Part shown: in pieces, positions 11,007 through 21,237 of the stretch
Layout of the letters: each line of letters begins with the position of its first letter
How positions within the stretch are numbered: position 1 is the first letter of the stretch
From: Undaria pinnatifida
Lineage: Eukaryota > Sar > Phaeophyceae > Laminariales > Alariaceae
DNA: 64,000 nucleotides
Assembly: GCA_012845835.1 (NCBI GenBank)
Contig: JABAKD010000001.1
Location: forward strand, 12,849,501-12,913,500
Direction of reading: 5' to 3'
Made by a program: the position numbers and the translations under genes
Notes under the pieces: model-generated
The model's database searches: none
What the model was told of the DNA's origin: nothing
What the model saw: the letters and a program-made list of their open reading frames with translations, nothing else

Positions 11007-11261
11007 GACGAATGCTACGGTAGGGGTGAGCAGTAGCTTTTTTTCTGGAGCTTCTCGCGTCAGGAGCTCTATATCTCAAGCCAAAATCTGATTTTGATTC
11101 AACCGAAAGTCCAACTTCATGAAAACGTCCATGATCTACCAGTAGGTACAACAAACACTGACCTTACTAAATAGGACATGCATTCGGACGATTTGGGGTT
11201 AAGAAATCCCCTCATTCAGAGAAAATAGTCTTAATGTGCTACCTCTATCGTAGCCCGCGTC
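11007..11261 (-). mobile_element. Family A element (copy A4, inverted)
   Basis: The left end is GACGAATGCTACGGTAGGGG and the right end GCTACCTCTATCGTAGCCCG, good inverted repeats. The interior landmarks are reversed relative to A1-A3, and GAGCTCTATATCTCAAGCC is shared with family B. Length 255 bp. Confidence 0.6.
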
Positions 11262-11634
11262 AGATATTTTCAGCCAACGAGTTGTACGACAGGGCCTGAG
11301 AAGAAGCAGTTGTCGTTCCCGTGTGGGGAGAGCACTCTTCCAAGCCATCGATGATAGGAGAATGACTTATCCGTGATGCACCATGACAACACGGAACCCA
11401 AACCGTGGGATGAATCTGCAGGCAACGAGTTGTTTTGAAGGGCCTAAGAAGCAGTTGGCGCTCGGTTGTGAGGGAAAATGTGCTCGTCCGACATATCCAT
11501 AGCACGATAACTTGTTCCACGATGCAGCTTGTGAAAGAAGGAACCAAAGCGCGATGGACACCCACATGCAGAAAAGGGTGTTGGAAGGTCTCATGAGGCA
11601 GTTGGTGTTCACGTGTGGGGTTCGGACGCGTTCC

Positions 11635-11740
11635 GTTCCTTAGGTAAAGACGGGGGTGGGTCTGAAACTGGAGGCCATCGCAGTCGCTCGCTGCAAGGCC
11701 GAAGAATGTCGGACTTGTTTTGGAAGCGGTGAATGGAGAC
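11635..11740 (+). pseudogene. Decayed coiled-coil unit 1a
   Basis: The plus strand encodes VKTGVGLKLEAIAVARCKAE after a TAG in the conserved upstream context TTCCTTAGGTAAAGAC. It is homologous to the unit at 13050, which reads VKTEVSLKLGALAAACSKAE. It carries an in-frame stop and is a relic. Confidence 0.5.
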
Positions 11741-11956
11741 GCATGCTCTGCGACAGCGGTTTCAATTTATTTGAAAAACTAATCAGATTGACGAGACTCC
11801 TTAACTTCAGAGCTACCCAATACCGTTCGAATCCCCGTTTTTTTTTCGGACTTACTCGATAAAATACATATCCCGCGGATTCCTTTTTTTCTTGAAGTCA
11901 GTGTTCGGGCGAGATTTGGAGCCCCTCAGAGAAGACCCCCCTGGGTGAGAAATACA

Positions 11957-11983
11957 TGTCATTTCTACCGTAACACGCGTCTG
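11957..11983 (+). repeat. Family A right end, orphan
   Basis: ATTTCTACCGTAACACGCGT matches the family A right terminus. A GAGCCCCTCAGAGAAGA landmark lies upstream at about 11920. The left end could not be placed. Confidence 0.4.
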
Positions 11984-12714
11984 GTTGGTGCGCCTGATAA
12001 CGTTTCTCGCATTTGAAAGTTATTTTTCTGATTTTGCTTTTCTCGAGTGTTTCATATCGACAAAATGGGGACGAAATTTGGAAGATAAATCACATTCTAT
12101 ATAATAAGTCTCTGACCAGCATCGATCGGTTGGCGTTCGGGTTTGTATTTTTTTCGGGTGCGGCGTGAATTCACAATCCGTTTCGAAGGCGAAGCCTGAC
12201 CTAGCCGACGCGCGCGCCGATAACGAGGCAGCACGTTTTGCTTTAAAGGTTGTCTTGGTGAGGTCCAGACGAGGATCCTTTTAACCAAATCGTCCGAATT
12301 TCGGTTCCCGTTTTGTGACGTGTTTCGTTGTGCACCTAGTCGATTGCTCATCGGGTGTAGCACGTTTGGATGCTCCAAAATCGGAGATTGCGTGAGATGT
12401 CGAGCTCCTCAAGGGAGAGGGGCTCGGAAAAATGTGTCGTACGTCTAACGTACTATTGGAAGCGTGCGTCTCTGTGTTGTTTCAGACCCCCTTGTTCACA
12501 ATCCGTTTCGAAATCGACGCCTGCAGTGGGGGCAGTCGCTGCCGTTTCCTCCAACGCTCAAGAATGCCGCAATGTCTCCCTATTGATATACCAGGTAGTT
12601 GTTTGTTCTTATTATGCGTTGGCACGAAATAAACGAAAACAAGAAAAAAAGCGTCGATAACAATTGTCCTCTAATGAGAATCAGGGTACATGAGCAACTC
12701 CATTTTCTCGATCC

Positions 12715-12800
12715 GGTTCTGAAGGTGAAGACGAAGGTGACACTACAGCGGGAGACATGCACTGCCGCTTACTCCAAGGCTGAACGTTTCGGGAATTTTA
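12715..12800 (+). pseudogene. Decayed coiled-coil unit 1b
   Basis: The plus strand encodes LKVKTKVTLQRETCTAAYSK followed by AER. It aligns with the units at 11635 and 13050 in the same orientation. The frame continues open to 12907 but loses similarity after SKAER. Confidence 0.5.
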
Positions 12801-13049
12801 GCTTGAACGTGGAAAAAACGTTTGCGTTCGTGACTTGCCTTTTTCCCTCTTGTGGGTTTTTGCTTGATGGCAATACGGCTGTTTTTCCTGTATTTTCTTT
12901 ACTATAAATAGAACAAAATTTAGGGTGAAAACGCTTCGATAGGACCGATAATAAGTGGTCGACGTTGAAGCTCATGTCTCACATTGTCGGGTCAGCAAAA
13001 GGTATATAATGATGGCCCTGAGAAACGATTACTCGCGTGGGGCGATGTG

Positions 13050-13198
13050 TTCCTAAGGTGAAGACTGAGGTGTCCCTGAAGCTGGGGGCACTCGCGGCCG
13101 CTTGCTCCAAGGCCGAAGAGATCGAAGAGGAAAATAAAGCCGTCCTGGAGAAGGCCAGGCGTGTGGAAGAGGAGGTGAAACATAACATCCATCTATAA
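13050..13198 (+). pseudogene. Best preserved coiled-coil unit (1c)
   Basis: The plus frame reads VKTEVSLKLGALAAACSKAE, then EIEEENKAVLEKARRVEEEV, then KHNIHL and a stop. It is heptad-rich, acidic-basic and GC-richer than the flanks, as expected of an exon. An upstream AAG and a downstream GAG|GTGAAAC could be splice borders, but neither is strong. Units 1a, 1b and 1d are diverged copies, all on plus. I do not recognise the protein. It could be one repeat of a structural coiled-coil protein. Confidence 0.5.
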
Positions 13199-13554
13199 TA
13201 GTTAGCGGTATCGTCTGCTTCGACGGCATATAATAATTACTTGGTTTAAGTGTAAGTTCTGCAAGTGTTTTTTTTTCTAGGTGTTACTGCTGAAAACAAA
13301 TGTAGTTTGAGGGGCGCTGTACATATTCAACAACCAAAGTCCACTTTCCGGAGAAAAATTAGACTCGATTGCCGCGTGCGCCAATTATAAGTGGACGACC
13401 GTTTCGTTGGTTGTAGGGAGTTTATTGCTGACGCGTGCCAACATTGAGAGTCAGCAATTTTTCTAAGGGTATTATTTTGTTTTATGAACGCGACGGGACA
13501 CTCCTTAGCCCAAAAATCGTAAGAAAGTCGTATTTGTTCTGCAATATTAATGTT

Positions 13555-13859
13555 GACGCGTGGTACGATTCGTAGAGGTATACGAAAGTGACTTTGTTGG
13601 ACCTTTCTGTTTTGCTGCATGACGGAATTCCTTAACCCAGAAACCGTCGGACTACCATCATTCTTGTTTTCAAACATGAATATCGTTTTATAACTCGTAC
13701 CATGGGTTTGGCCGTTGAGTTGTGCCTTCATTTTACTCCCTCGGTGTAAACAATAGTTTGTTGTGTGAGGTACTATTACTTCTACTACTATTAGTGTAGA
13801 GATCCTCAAGTGGGGAGCCTCTCGGAAACAAAGTGGCGCACATTCACCGCAGCATGTAT
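13555..13859 (+). mobile_element. Family A element (copy A6)
   Basis: The left end is GACGCGTGGTACGATTCGTA followed by GAGGTAT, and the right end is GCGCACATTCACCGCAGCAT. The landmarks CCTTAACCCAGAAACCGTCG, CATTCTTGTTTT, CCATGGGTTTGGC and CCTCAAGTGGGGAGCCTC are all present, making this one of the most complete copies. Confidence 0.65.
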
Positions 13860-13920
13860 GCCTGTTGGTATACCTAACCCATGGGTCTGTTCGCCGGGGT
13901 ACACTCTCAGTCTGCTCAAT

Positions 13921-14217
13921 GACGCGCTACAGGCACGATAGATGTAGCACCTTTTGGCTGAATTGTTTCTGAATGACGTGCTCCTTAACCCAAAATCGTC
14001 GGGAATCCGTTCCTTTTTTTCATCACGTTTCGTTTTGCACCTAGGGCATGGCAATTTCCATCGGATAGCACCTTTGTTTTTCCAGAAACAGTATTTTGGA
14101 GTGTTTTCGAGTGTTTTGTAGTGTTTGTAGTGTTTTGTAGGAGGATACGTACAACTCCTCAAGTAAAGAGCTTCAGAAAATTATTGGTTCATAGGTCTCT
14201 ATCTAGCCCATAATGTG
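13921..14217 (+). mobile_element. Family A element (copy A7)
   Basis: The left end is GACGCGCTACAGGCACGATA and the right end is near CTCTATCTAGCCCATAATG. It carries CTCCTTAACCCAAAATCGTC, CACCTAGGGCATGG and CTCCTCAAGTAAAGAGCTTC. A short triplication of GTAGTGTTT lies inside at about 14105-14140. Confidence 0.55.
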
Positions 14218-14324
14218 TCCCGAAACATCTTTTGGCCGAGGCAGAGAGCTCGTCGCGTGAGGAACCTCTCAAAACCAATGGATGGTGCACCTGTTTTTGG
14301 CGTAGCAAACCTCTGGTTCTAAGG

Positions 14325-14415
14325 CTTAAGAGGTCCAAGAAACAGTTAACCCATACTGTGGAGAAATCGAGGCCTGTGGAAGAGGAGCTGAAAAAAAACC
14401 CGATCGATTTGAAAA
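14325..14415 (+). pseudogene. Decayed coiled-coil unit 1d (C-terminal part)
   Basis: The plus strand encodes TVEKSRPVEEELKKNP, which aligns with AVLEKARRVEEEVKHN of unit 1c. It is also clear at the DNA level: GGAGAAATCGAGGCCTGTGG versus GGAGAAGGCCAGGCGTGTGG. The N-terminal part is replaced by family A sequence. Confidence 0.5.
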
Positions 14416-14871
14416 GTATCGCGGAACGTACGTGATAATGCATCCAAATTCAAGTCTGACACATTTCCTAGTTCTTTTTTGAGGGTGTGGGTAATTTGAT
14501 TGACGTGTGATGGGCCAATTAAAAGCGGGAGATCCCTTGGGCTGCATCCACTGCAAGGCATCATGTAGGCTACGGTAGGGCCCTTTTCATTGCCGCCGGG
14601 TTGAGGCCACTCACGCGAGTGACCAGATGCACCTCAACTTTGAAAGTTGATACAAGTATGACCATCATCTGGTTGGCATCGAGTAGCAGTTAGTTGTATA
14701 TGGCGGTGCACATCGCGGAACCAAAAACGCGCCACAAAGAGGCACATAGCGTACTGAGCGCCTCTGACCCGCGCTGAAAATATAAGGCCTTAAAGAAAAG
14801 GCCCTGCCGCACGATACAGAATTAACAGTACTAATAGTACTAATGGTACTAATAGTATTGATAGCCCACGG

Positions 14872-15122
14872 TAGGGGTGCGGCGAAAAAACCTGAGTTCC
14901 TGGCATGAGAAGCTCAACATCAACACCTCGTCACCCGAGACATGACTCCGAAGGCATTCGCTTGCGTAATCCGACCATCCCTTCTGTGCGCTACTCCTAC
15001 AAGAAATACTTGGAAGGGTACCCGAAGATATATCCACAGAATAACCGGTAGTTCCTCACTTACTTGAGGAGGTGAACCGGCCAGACACCTTTGGACCTAT
15101 AGTTTTAACCCCTACCGCATGG
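14872..15122. mobile_element. Family B element (copy B2)
   Basis: Begins near ATAGCCCACGGTAGGGGTGC and ends near TAACCCCTACCGCATGG. The internal AGAAGCTCAACATCAACACC and ACCGGTAGTTCCTCACTTAC match B1 and B3. A (TACTAATAG)n stretch precedes it at 14828-14866. Confidence 0.55.
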
Positions 15123-15382
15123 TATAGTATAGCATGGTATAGTGCATCTCACAGCCTTGCTCGCATGCATTGGTGGGAGTGCGCCGATTGCTTTAAGGCT
15201 CCTCCATTGAGAAAGTCCGTACCTCATATAATATAACACCTTAGGGTTGGCACAGAAACACTTATGAGCAATCCTTTTCGGCCCAAAATACAAGGTATGA
15301 AGCAAACGAGACTCCGACAAGTATTGGTTGATTCCGCAGTGAAAGCCTTTGCAAGTGGAAACTCGTTGTTGGGGAGGAAGAT

Positions 15383-15636
15383 ACATGCTACCGTTGGAGG
15401 TGGCAATTTCGGCTGAAATGTTTTCTGAATTGAATATTCTCCTCAACCCAAGTTCGTCGCAATTTGGACATTTATTTGTTGTACAAGTGCAGACATTTTC
15501 GTTGAGTACCCAATCCATGGGATGGTTCATCGGGTGGCAATTTTCCTCCCTGAAAATCAGTTTTTGAGAGAGGTAGCGAGACCTCGTCAAATTAGTAGCC
15601 ACAGAAAAAAAGGGTGAACCTCTACCGTAGCATGCA
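15383..15636 (+). mobile_element. Family A element (copy A9)
   Basis: The left end is ACATGCTACCGTTGGAGGTG and the right end GAACCTCTACCGTAGCATGC, close inverted repeats. It carries CTCCTCAACCCAAGTTCGTC and CCATGGGATGGTTCATCGGG. Length about 254 bp. Confidence 0.6.
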
Positions 15637-15889
15637 CCGGAAAAAATGGAAGTAATATTAGGAGGGGTTTGGGGGCTCTGAAGGGGTTAAGTTAAGTCCG
15701 GTTGGCCAGAAATTTGCTTGGTCAAAATTGGCTACCCGAATTGCAGCTCACGCTCACTCTCAGTTTCAGGAATGGCGTGTACTCAATTTGAAAGCAGACG
15801 ACCGAACCGTGCCGTAGAGTGCAAGAGCTATCTCGCCCTTCGTAAGGCCACTCTGTTTGCTACACCAAAAAAAATCTTAAACCTTTCAT

Positions 15890-16410
15890 GGACGCTTCGA
15901 GATCGATGCCACACCCGAGAAGTCCAATTTCATTGCACAAACCACTGGAAGTCCTAGGAACGCCATCTGCTCAACTTGAAGGGAGTCTCGCAAAATATAT
16001 TGAATCGTGCATGGTTTTTCCACCCGTCGTAACGCTAACCGCTTGCTACGCTCGCTGAACCTGAAACACAAATCGTTGAAACTTTATATTTCTCGTCGAA
16101 ACCTGTCGTGAGCGTTTCGTGGGAGTTTCGAGATCAACGAGACCCGAGAAACCCCTTACGCTATGCAGGAAATGGCGGCGGGGGTGCAGAAATAAATGTG
16201 ATTCTTTTTCTGCCGAGTTCGAATGCAGGCGGTGAAAACAGGATATATATGCGAGAGCTCTCTCGTCATTCTGAACCTAACCACTTACCGCGCGCGTTGA
16301 AACCCTAATCTTGTCGTGGACGCGGTGAGATCAGTGAGACCTGGGGAGCCCAAGAAGATATATATACAGGAAATAGCTGTGGGATTGCAGAAGAAAACTA
16401 CAGTGGACCA
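15890..16410 (+). pseudogene. Tandem decayed coiled-coil units, second type (2a-2c)
   Basis: Three related segments start near 15897, 16127 and 16322, each beginning GAGATC(G/A)A(C/T)GA and spaced about 200-230 bp. Unit 2b keeps GAGATCAACGAGACCCGAGA and GCAGGAAATGGCGGCGG; 2c keeps CAGGAAATAGCTGTGGGATT. All align with the better copy at 17344, but stops and indels break the frames. The flank at 15955-16020 also matches 17195-17265, so whole exon-plus-intron blocks were copied. Confidence 0.5.
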
Positions 16411-16609
16411 AAATCACCCTTGGAAAAAACTGTCCTGTTCACCCTGGCAACATCCAGGAGACTCATATGTGTTCAAAGAGTAACATTTGCATGTGAAAAA
16501 AAGCGCAACCGCAGTATCAAGGCGCTTGAAAATATGAGTTCGGCGCTCTTGGATTGATCAAACTCAAAGCTGACGCATTTAAAAGAGTTTCTTGGTCGTG
16601 TCGTACGGA

Positions 16610-16870
16610 AGAGGTGGGGGGTCACGTTTGGGACCTTGTTTTGCAGCGGCTCTGGGTCACTTATGCGAGTGACCCCCCGTCCTTTTCGGTCTTAAGTTTC
16701 GTGCTATTTTTTTTGTCGACGATGTGAATCCGCAATGGAATGTCGAGCTACGCTGCGCCAAAAACAACGTCTAAGGCCATGTTGTCCGTGAGGTAGGGAG
16801 TCATTCGTGCGAATATGATAGTATTTTTTTAGTATTATGGTTCAAGTCCGGTAGTAAAAATGGAGGCATA
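16610..16870. mobile_element. Family C element (copy C2, inverted)
   Basis: Contains GGGTCACTTATGCGAGTGAC, a mutated form of the family C palindrome, then TGAATCCGCAATGGAATGTC, as in copy C4. Its right end runs into the minisatellite at 16855. Confidence 0.45.
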
Positions 16871-17110
16871 TCGTAACATCATTAATACCATCATCATAAC
16901 ATAATCATAGCGTCATCATAACAGCATCGTAACATCATCACAACATCGTCAATAATAACATCATCATAACATCACCATGTAGCATAATCATAACATCATC
17001 ATGACATCATCATAGCATCGTCATAACATCATCATAACAGCATCATACTAAGATCATCATAACATCATCATAACACCATCGTAACATCATAATAATATCA
17101 TCATAACATC
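16855..17110. repeat. CATCATAAC minisatellite
   Basis: About 250 bp of degenerate ATCATAACATC units, many separated by CATC or CATCG variants, ending CATCATAACATCCCCCCTAC. It is the complementary-strand equivalent of the array at 9440-9530. Confidence 0.85.
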
Positions 17111-17343
17111 CCCCCTACCTGCCGTAGCCTTGGTCTAAAGACGCCACCCTGCCCACAACTACTCTCCGCATAGCTCACGAACTGCTGCCGATCCCAGGAA
17201 AGACATTTGCACTACTTGAAGGCAGTCGGCCAAAACACATAATGGAGTGTGCATGAGCTTTCGTCCGTCATTTGTTCATCGATAACCGGTTGCCACATCC
17301 CTTGAAACCCCGAACGATGCGTTGCAACTTCAAACTTGTCCTG

Positions 17344-17520
17344 AATGATTGGAGATCGACGAGACCCGAGAAACCCAAGAGGAGATGCAGGAAATGGCCG
17401 TGGGTCTGCAGAAGAAAAACGTCATTCTCCGCAACGAACTTCGACACCTCAAGCGCTCACTGGGGGGCGAAACTCCGACACAGCATCCTCCGTCATCCCG
17501 CGGATACGACACGTGCGTGA
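17344..17520 (+). pseudogene. Best preserved coiled-coil unit of the second type (2d)
   Basis: The plus frame reads EIDETRETQEEMQEMAVGLQ, then KKNVILRNELRHLKRSLGGE, then TPTQHPPSSRGYDTCVMSP. It has strong heptad character followed by a Pro/Ser tail. The frame is open to 17738, but similarity to other copies covers only the first ~30 residues. No clear start codon or splice sites. It could be a surviving exon of the gene that gave rise to the 2a-2c relics. Function unknown. Confidence 0.4.
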
Positions 17521-18275
17521 TGTCTCCTCACTGCGATGTAGGGACTTGGGGCATAGTATTGACACGGGCTACGACAGAGTCTGCGTGTTTTTTTTGCAAA
17601 CTATTTGTAAGCGATGGGACTAGTCCACCAAGGAACTGTCGGATAGAAACGACTGATTTCCCATTCGTACTGCAGGTGCTATGTTTATATACTCTCAGAG
17701 CCTGTCCCGTTTGTATTGTAAACGATATATTATACTAGCCGTTGGGATTATTTATTGGGTATGGCGTTTAATTATTTCGCAATCCTTTGGGGCCATGGAG
17801 AATCGCCGCGTTGAGGTGAAGAGCCTGTATCCATTACACCCCCCATTAGGTACCCCCTCCTGTGGTACCATGGTTGTTCATACAGGAAGCAGACACCCTT
17901 GACAGTAACTCGCCGCGTTGCCTTCCGTGCAGCGTCTTCCCGCTGGTTGGTCATTCGCAAGAGGATAGCCCGTGCCATCCACAAGCCAGAGGTAAATGCC
18001 TTAGTCCAACCGAGTTCTTCTGACGCGTCGACATTCATCGCCCTCGCCCGCCCCTCCCCCAAAGAAAAAGCTCACCCTCGCCCCCCCCTCTTTGCCAAAA
18101 GCTCGCCCCCCCTTCGCAAAAAGCTCACCCCTCCGTCCCCCGTCACGAATGGACCAGGTCGGCACGCAGCAGGAGCCGGTCGCGCGGAGATTCACGCCAC
18201 AATGAGGGGGGGAAACGACAGTTCTACCACCACAGCTCGGCCCCGCAGAGTGAAGAAAGGCAAGAGACACACGTT

Positions 18276-18384
18276 GGACGCGTGCTACCATAGAGGTAAC
18301 ACTTTGTGCTCTTTGGGGTAAGAAGCCCCGTCATTCAGAATCCATTCCAGGCATAAAGTGCTACCTCTATCGTAGCACGCGTCC
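18276..18384. mobile_element. Minimal palindromic family A element (copy A10)
   Basis: Only 109 bp. The left arm begins GGACGCGTGCTACCATAGAG and continues GTAACACTTTGTG. The right arm is its near-exact reverse complement ending CGTAGCACGCGTCC, with about 3 mismatches in 33. Almost all internal sequence is deleted, so it defines the family's termini clearly. Confidence 0.8.
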
Positions 18385-18530
18385 GATCAAGCCGTGAAGC
18401 ATGCCTTGCCGAGATGTATCGCATGAGCAAGTGGAATCTCTCGATTGTCTGTCCTGGGGCGCTGCATGTCGGTACCTACGCCACTAAGGAAAGGGGCCAT
18501 GTGTCAAAGAAGTGCCACCACTCCCTCTTT

Positions 18531-18807
18531 GAGTGCTACGGTAGCGGTGGAGCCATCTCAATTTAGGGGTGCAGCAGAAAGTTCGTGAGGTCCTACAATG
18601 AAGTAGCTCAATATCTCACCCGAAAATGACTTGGAAGGTATTCTTTCGCGCAACCCGACGACCTAGGTTTCATGCCCTAGTCTTTGAACAACTTATACTC
18701 GTGAAATTACTTGACTAATGACTAACCGGTAGTTCTTCACTTGGGGAGCTCAACCGGACAGGTACATTATTAGTTAATCTAACAACGGCAACCCCTACGG
18801 TGGGATG
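18531..18807. mobile_element. Family B element (copy B3)
   Basis: The right end is CAACCCCTACGGTGGGATGG. The interior carries AGCTCAATATCTCACCCGAA, ACCGGTAGTTCTTCACTTGG and GAGCTCAACCGG, as in B1 and B2. The left end GTGCTACGGTAGCGGTGG is closer to family A, so the copy may be a hybrid or nested. Confidence 0.5.
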
Positions 18808-18834
18808 GCTCGGTGCATCATTTTTGTTTCTGAG

Positions 18835-19049
18835 GGTCCTGACTTGGTGAGGTGTATACCCTTGCCCAAACAAGGCTTTTGAATAACTTGTTTAAGCTGA
18901 ACGCGCAACCCGATGAACATATCGATGGGCTATCGTAGACAAACAAAAAAAGATAAAATGGATTCCGACAATTTTTCGTCAAGGAGCCCCGTCGTTCAGA
19001 ACAACGATTTCGGCAGAAAAGGCACAATAGCCTTATCGTGGCAGGCGTT
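18835..19049 (-). mobile_element. Family A element (copy A11, inverted, partial)
   Basis: Carries the reversed landmarks GCAACCCGATGAACATATCG and TCCGACAATTTTTCGTCAAG, then GAGCCCCGTCGTTCAGAAC, and ends CAATAGCCTTATCGTGGCAG. The left end is degraded. Confidence 0.5.
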
Positions 19050-19114
19050 AATAATATTGAGTAGCCCCCCACTTCCTGTTAGCATGTGAGCAGTAACTGG
19101 ACACCACGGCGAGG

Positions 19115-19385
19115 ATGATGGGGGGCACTCCCCCATTTTCGGTACCGGAATTGAGCCACTCGCACAAATGACTCAGTACCTCACGGACAAGAATGCTTTT
19201 CGCGAATTTTTTGGGGGCAGCGAAGACAACCATTCCATTGCGGATTGATTTCGCAAAGTTATAGCATCAAGAAAACCTAACACCGCAGAAGAACAAAGGG
19301 GTTACTCGCGCGAGTGACACCCCCTAGCCAATGGAAAAAAAGGACCCAAAAGGGACCCCTATACCGGAGCCTGAGTCGTGAGTCG
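19115..19385. mobile_element. Family C element (copy C3)
   Basis: Contains ACTCGCGCGAGTGACACC at 19304 followed by AGCCAATGGAAAAAAAGG and CCCCTATACCGGAGCCTGA, the same order as C1. A partner motif CACTCGCACAAATGACTCAG lies near its left side. Confidence 0.5.
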
Positions 19386-19399
19386 TAGCTGGACACCAC

Positions 19400-19660
19400 G
19401 GCTATGGTACAGGAGTGTGAATTTTCAGGGCTTTCGCAGCGGCTCGGGGTCACTCGCGCGAGTGACCCCCCTGTGCGTTTGCGGTAGCTTCCGTGCTGCT
19501 ATCATTTTGATATATGAATCCGCGATGGAATGGTAAGCTAGGCTGCGGCTAAAATGAAATCGATTCAAGTAATGCTCTCGGTGGAGTATAGAGTCACTTG
19601 TGTGAGCGGCTAAACCCCGGTGGTAGTGAAAAAAAAGGTATCCCCCCTAGCGTAGGCTTG
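19400..19660. mobile_element. Family C element (copy C4, inverted)
   Basis: Contains a perfect 24 bp palindrome at 19446-19469 (GGGGTCACTCGC and its complement). After it come TGAATCCGCGATGGAATGG, GAGTCACTTGTGTGAGCGG and CCCCCCTAGCGTAGGCTTGG. It lies next to C3 in opposite orientation. Confidence 0.5.
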
Positions 19661-19671
19661 GTATGGCGTAG

Positions 19672-19922
19672 GACGATGGCTACGGTAAAAGGTACACCAT
19701 TTATTTTGCGAGGATTTTTCTCTTGAGGAGCTCTGTACCCCACCCAAAAACTGATGATGACTACTTTGATGGTGCAACCATTGTGACGAACAAACCCATG
19801 GCCTGAGTACAAAAAATGGTAAAATTGCCTTACAAGAATGTCATTTCGACCATTTTAGGGTAAAAAACCCTTCTGATTGTGTTTGAAACACCAAAAAGTA
19901 CTGCCTCTATCGTAGCACGCGC
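19672..19922 (-). mobile_element. Family A element (copy A12, inverted)
   Basis: The left end is GACGATGGCTACGGTAAAAG and the right end CTGCCTCTATCGTAGCACGC. It carries the reversed landmarks CCCATGGCCTGAGTACAAAA and ACAAGAATGTCATTTCGACC. A run of about 18 G follows at 19932. Confidence 0.6.
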
Positions 19923-20285
19923 CATAGATTGGGGGGGGGGGGGGGGGGGGTCGTTAAGAGGGCAAGACTATTCAACACGTTTTGACAGACGGATGCTGCG
20001 CATTTTTGCGAGGGTGTGATTCGTTCGCCGTCCTTTTTTCCGTGCGAAATAGCGTCCTACATCACGCGTTCTAGTGAACAAGGATATGAGTGACCAATGG
20101 TTCCACCCCCGCACAACCCTCTGCTACAATGTTTTTAGCAATGTTGTGTTCATCGTGAACTTCATCTTGGATTTATTATTGTTTTCGTTTTTTTCTGTTT
20201 ATACTATTAATGTACTCTAGTTTCTTGTATTTGCTGCTTCACGCATACAACGAACAGCAAATGTTCCCGGGTGTACCATTGATAT

Positions 20286-20525
20286 GACGCATGCTTATAT
20301 AGACGTGCAGCGGTTTTGTCCGAGGCTCCTGACTCGAAGAACTCCATACCTCACCCACAAACTGATCATGAGCAACCGAAAAGTGCGGCCCGATGAACAA
20401 TCCCGTGGCCTTGATTGTTTCGCATAAAACAAGAATGAATTTCCGACGATTCTGGGTTTAGTAGCGCCGGTCATTAAAAAAAATGTTGTAGGTCAAATAG
20501 TGCTGTATTTATCGTAGTACGCATC
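20286..20525 (-). mobile_element. Family A element (copy A13, inverted)
   Basis: The left end is GACGCATGCTTATATAGACG and the right end GTGCTGTATTTATCGTAGTA. The interior has CACCCACAAACTGATCATGA, CCCGATGAACAATCCCGTGG and AAACAAGAATGAATTTCCGA, exact reversals of the plus-copy landmarks. Confidence 0.6.
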
Positions 20526-20822
20526 CTGTGGAGAGGACCTCGAATGCATCCGTACCCCCAGCCCCCCCCCCCGCCTTCTCCCACCCCCGGGCTATTCGTG
20601 TATTGTCTCCATTTATTTGCGAACGCAAGGGCATCGGTCGGAAAACGTTTCATACTTCATACGTAGCTCTTACCTCACCTACCCCCCCCCCCCCCCACGC
20701 CCCCCTTGTAAAATCCCAGCAAAACCGCTCCAGGTTTTAAAGACCGTTTGCCACACCAGCGCCAACACTCCCGCGACAGGACTGAGAGAGTTAGAGCGCC
20801 ATTTTCAACGGCCGCCACGGCT

Positions 20823-21044
20823 ATGACCATGCCCGAGCTTCGCCTTAGCAGCCCTCACCCGGGCGGGAGATCGGCCAACAGCAGGAACTTGACTTCGCTC
20901 GGAGGATCCCGTGATGGTGGTGCCGGTAGAGGGCGTGGTGGCTGGCAGGATAGTGGAGACGCTGGTGGTGGTGATGCGCCACTCAACGTCGTTAGCGGTG
21001 TTGATTATGATGAAAACGACGGGATGTTTGAGTACCAGGCATAA
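20823..21044 (+). CDS. Hypothetical glycine-rich short protein or exon
   Basis: An ATG at 20823 opens 73 codons, beginning MTMPELRLSSPHPGGRSANS and ending with an acidic tail, DYDENDGMFEYQA. The frame extends upstream to 20748. Composition is GC-rich and codon use looks coding-like (Gly/Arg/Ser-rich, few rare codons) against AT-rich element DNA on both sides. No domain is recognised and no clean donor site is visible. It could be a first exon, a tiny gene or chance. Confidence 0.3.
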   Translation: MTMPELRLSSPHPGGRSANSRNLTSLGGSRDGGAGRGRGGWQDSGDAGGGDAPLNVVSGVDYDENDGMFEYQA

Positions 21045-21237
21045 CGGTGAAGAACGTTTAGATTTAGCTGCACCGTGTTGTCACACGTTACTAGAGAAAT
21101 ATTCCAAATTGCACACATGTTCTACACGTGACACATGTGTTGCGACAGAAAGTCGTACTCTATGGCCAGCATGTTTCTGGCTGAGGGATCCTCAACTAAC
21201 ATGATATACCTAATATCGTTAGAACTGATTTTTTGGG

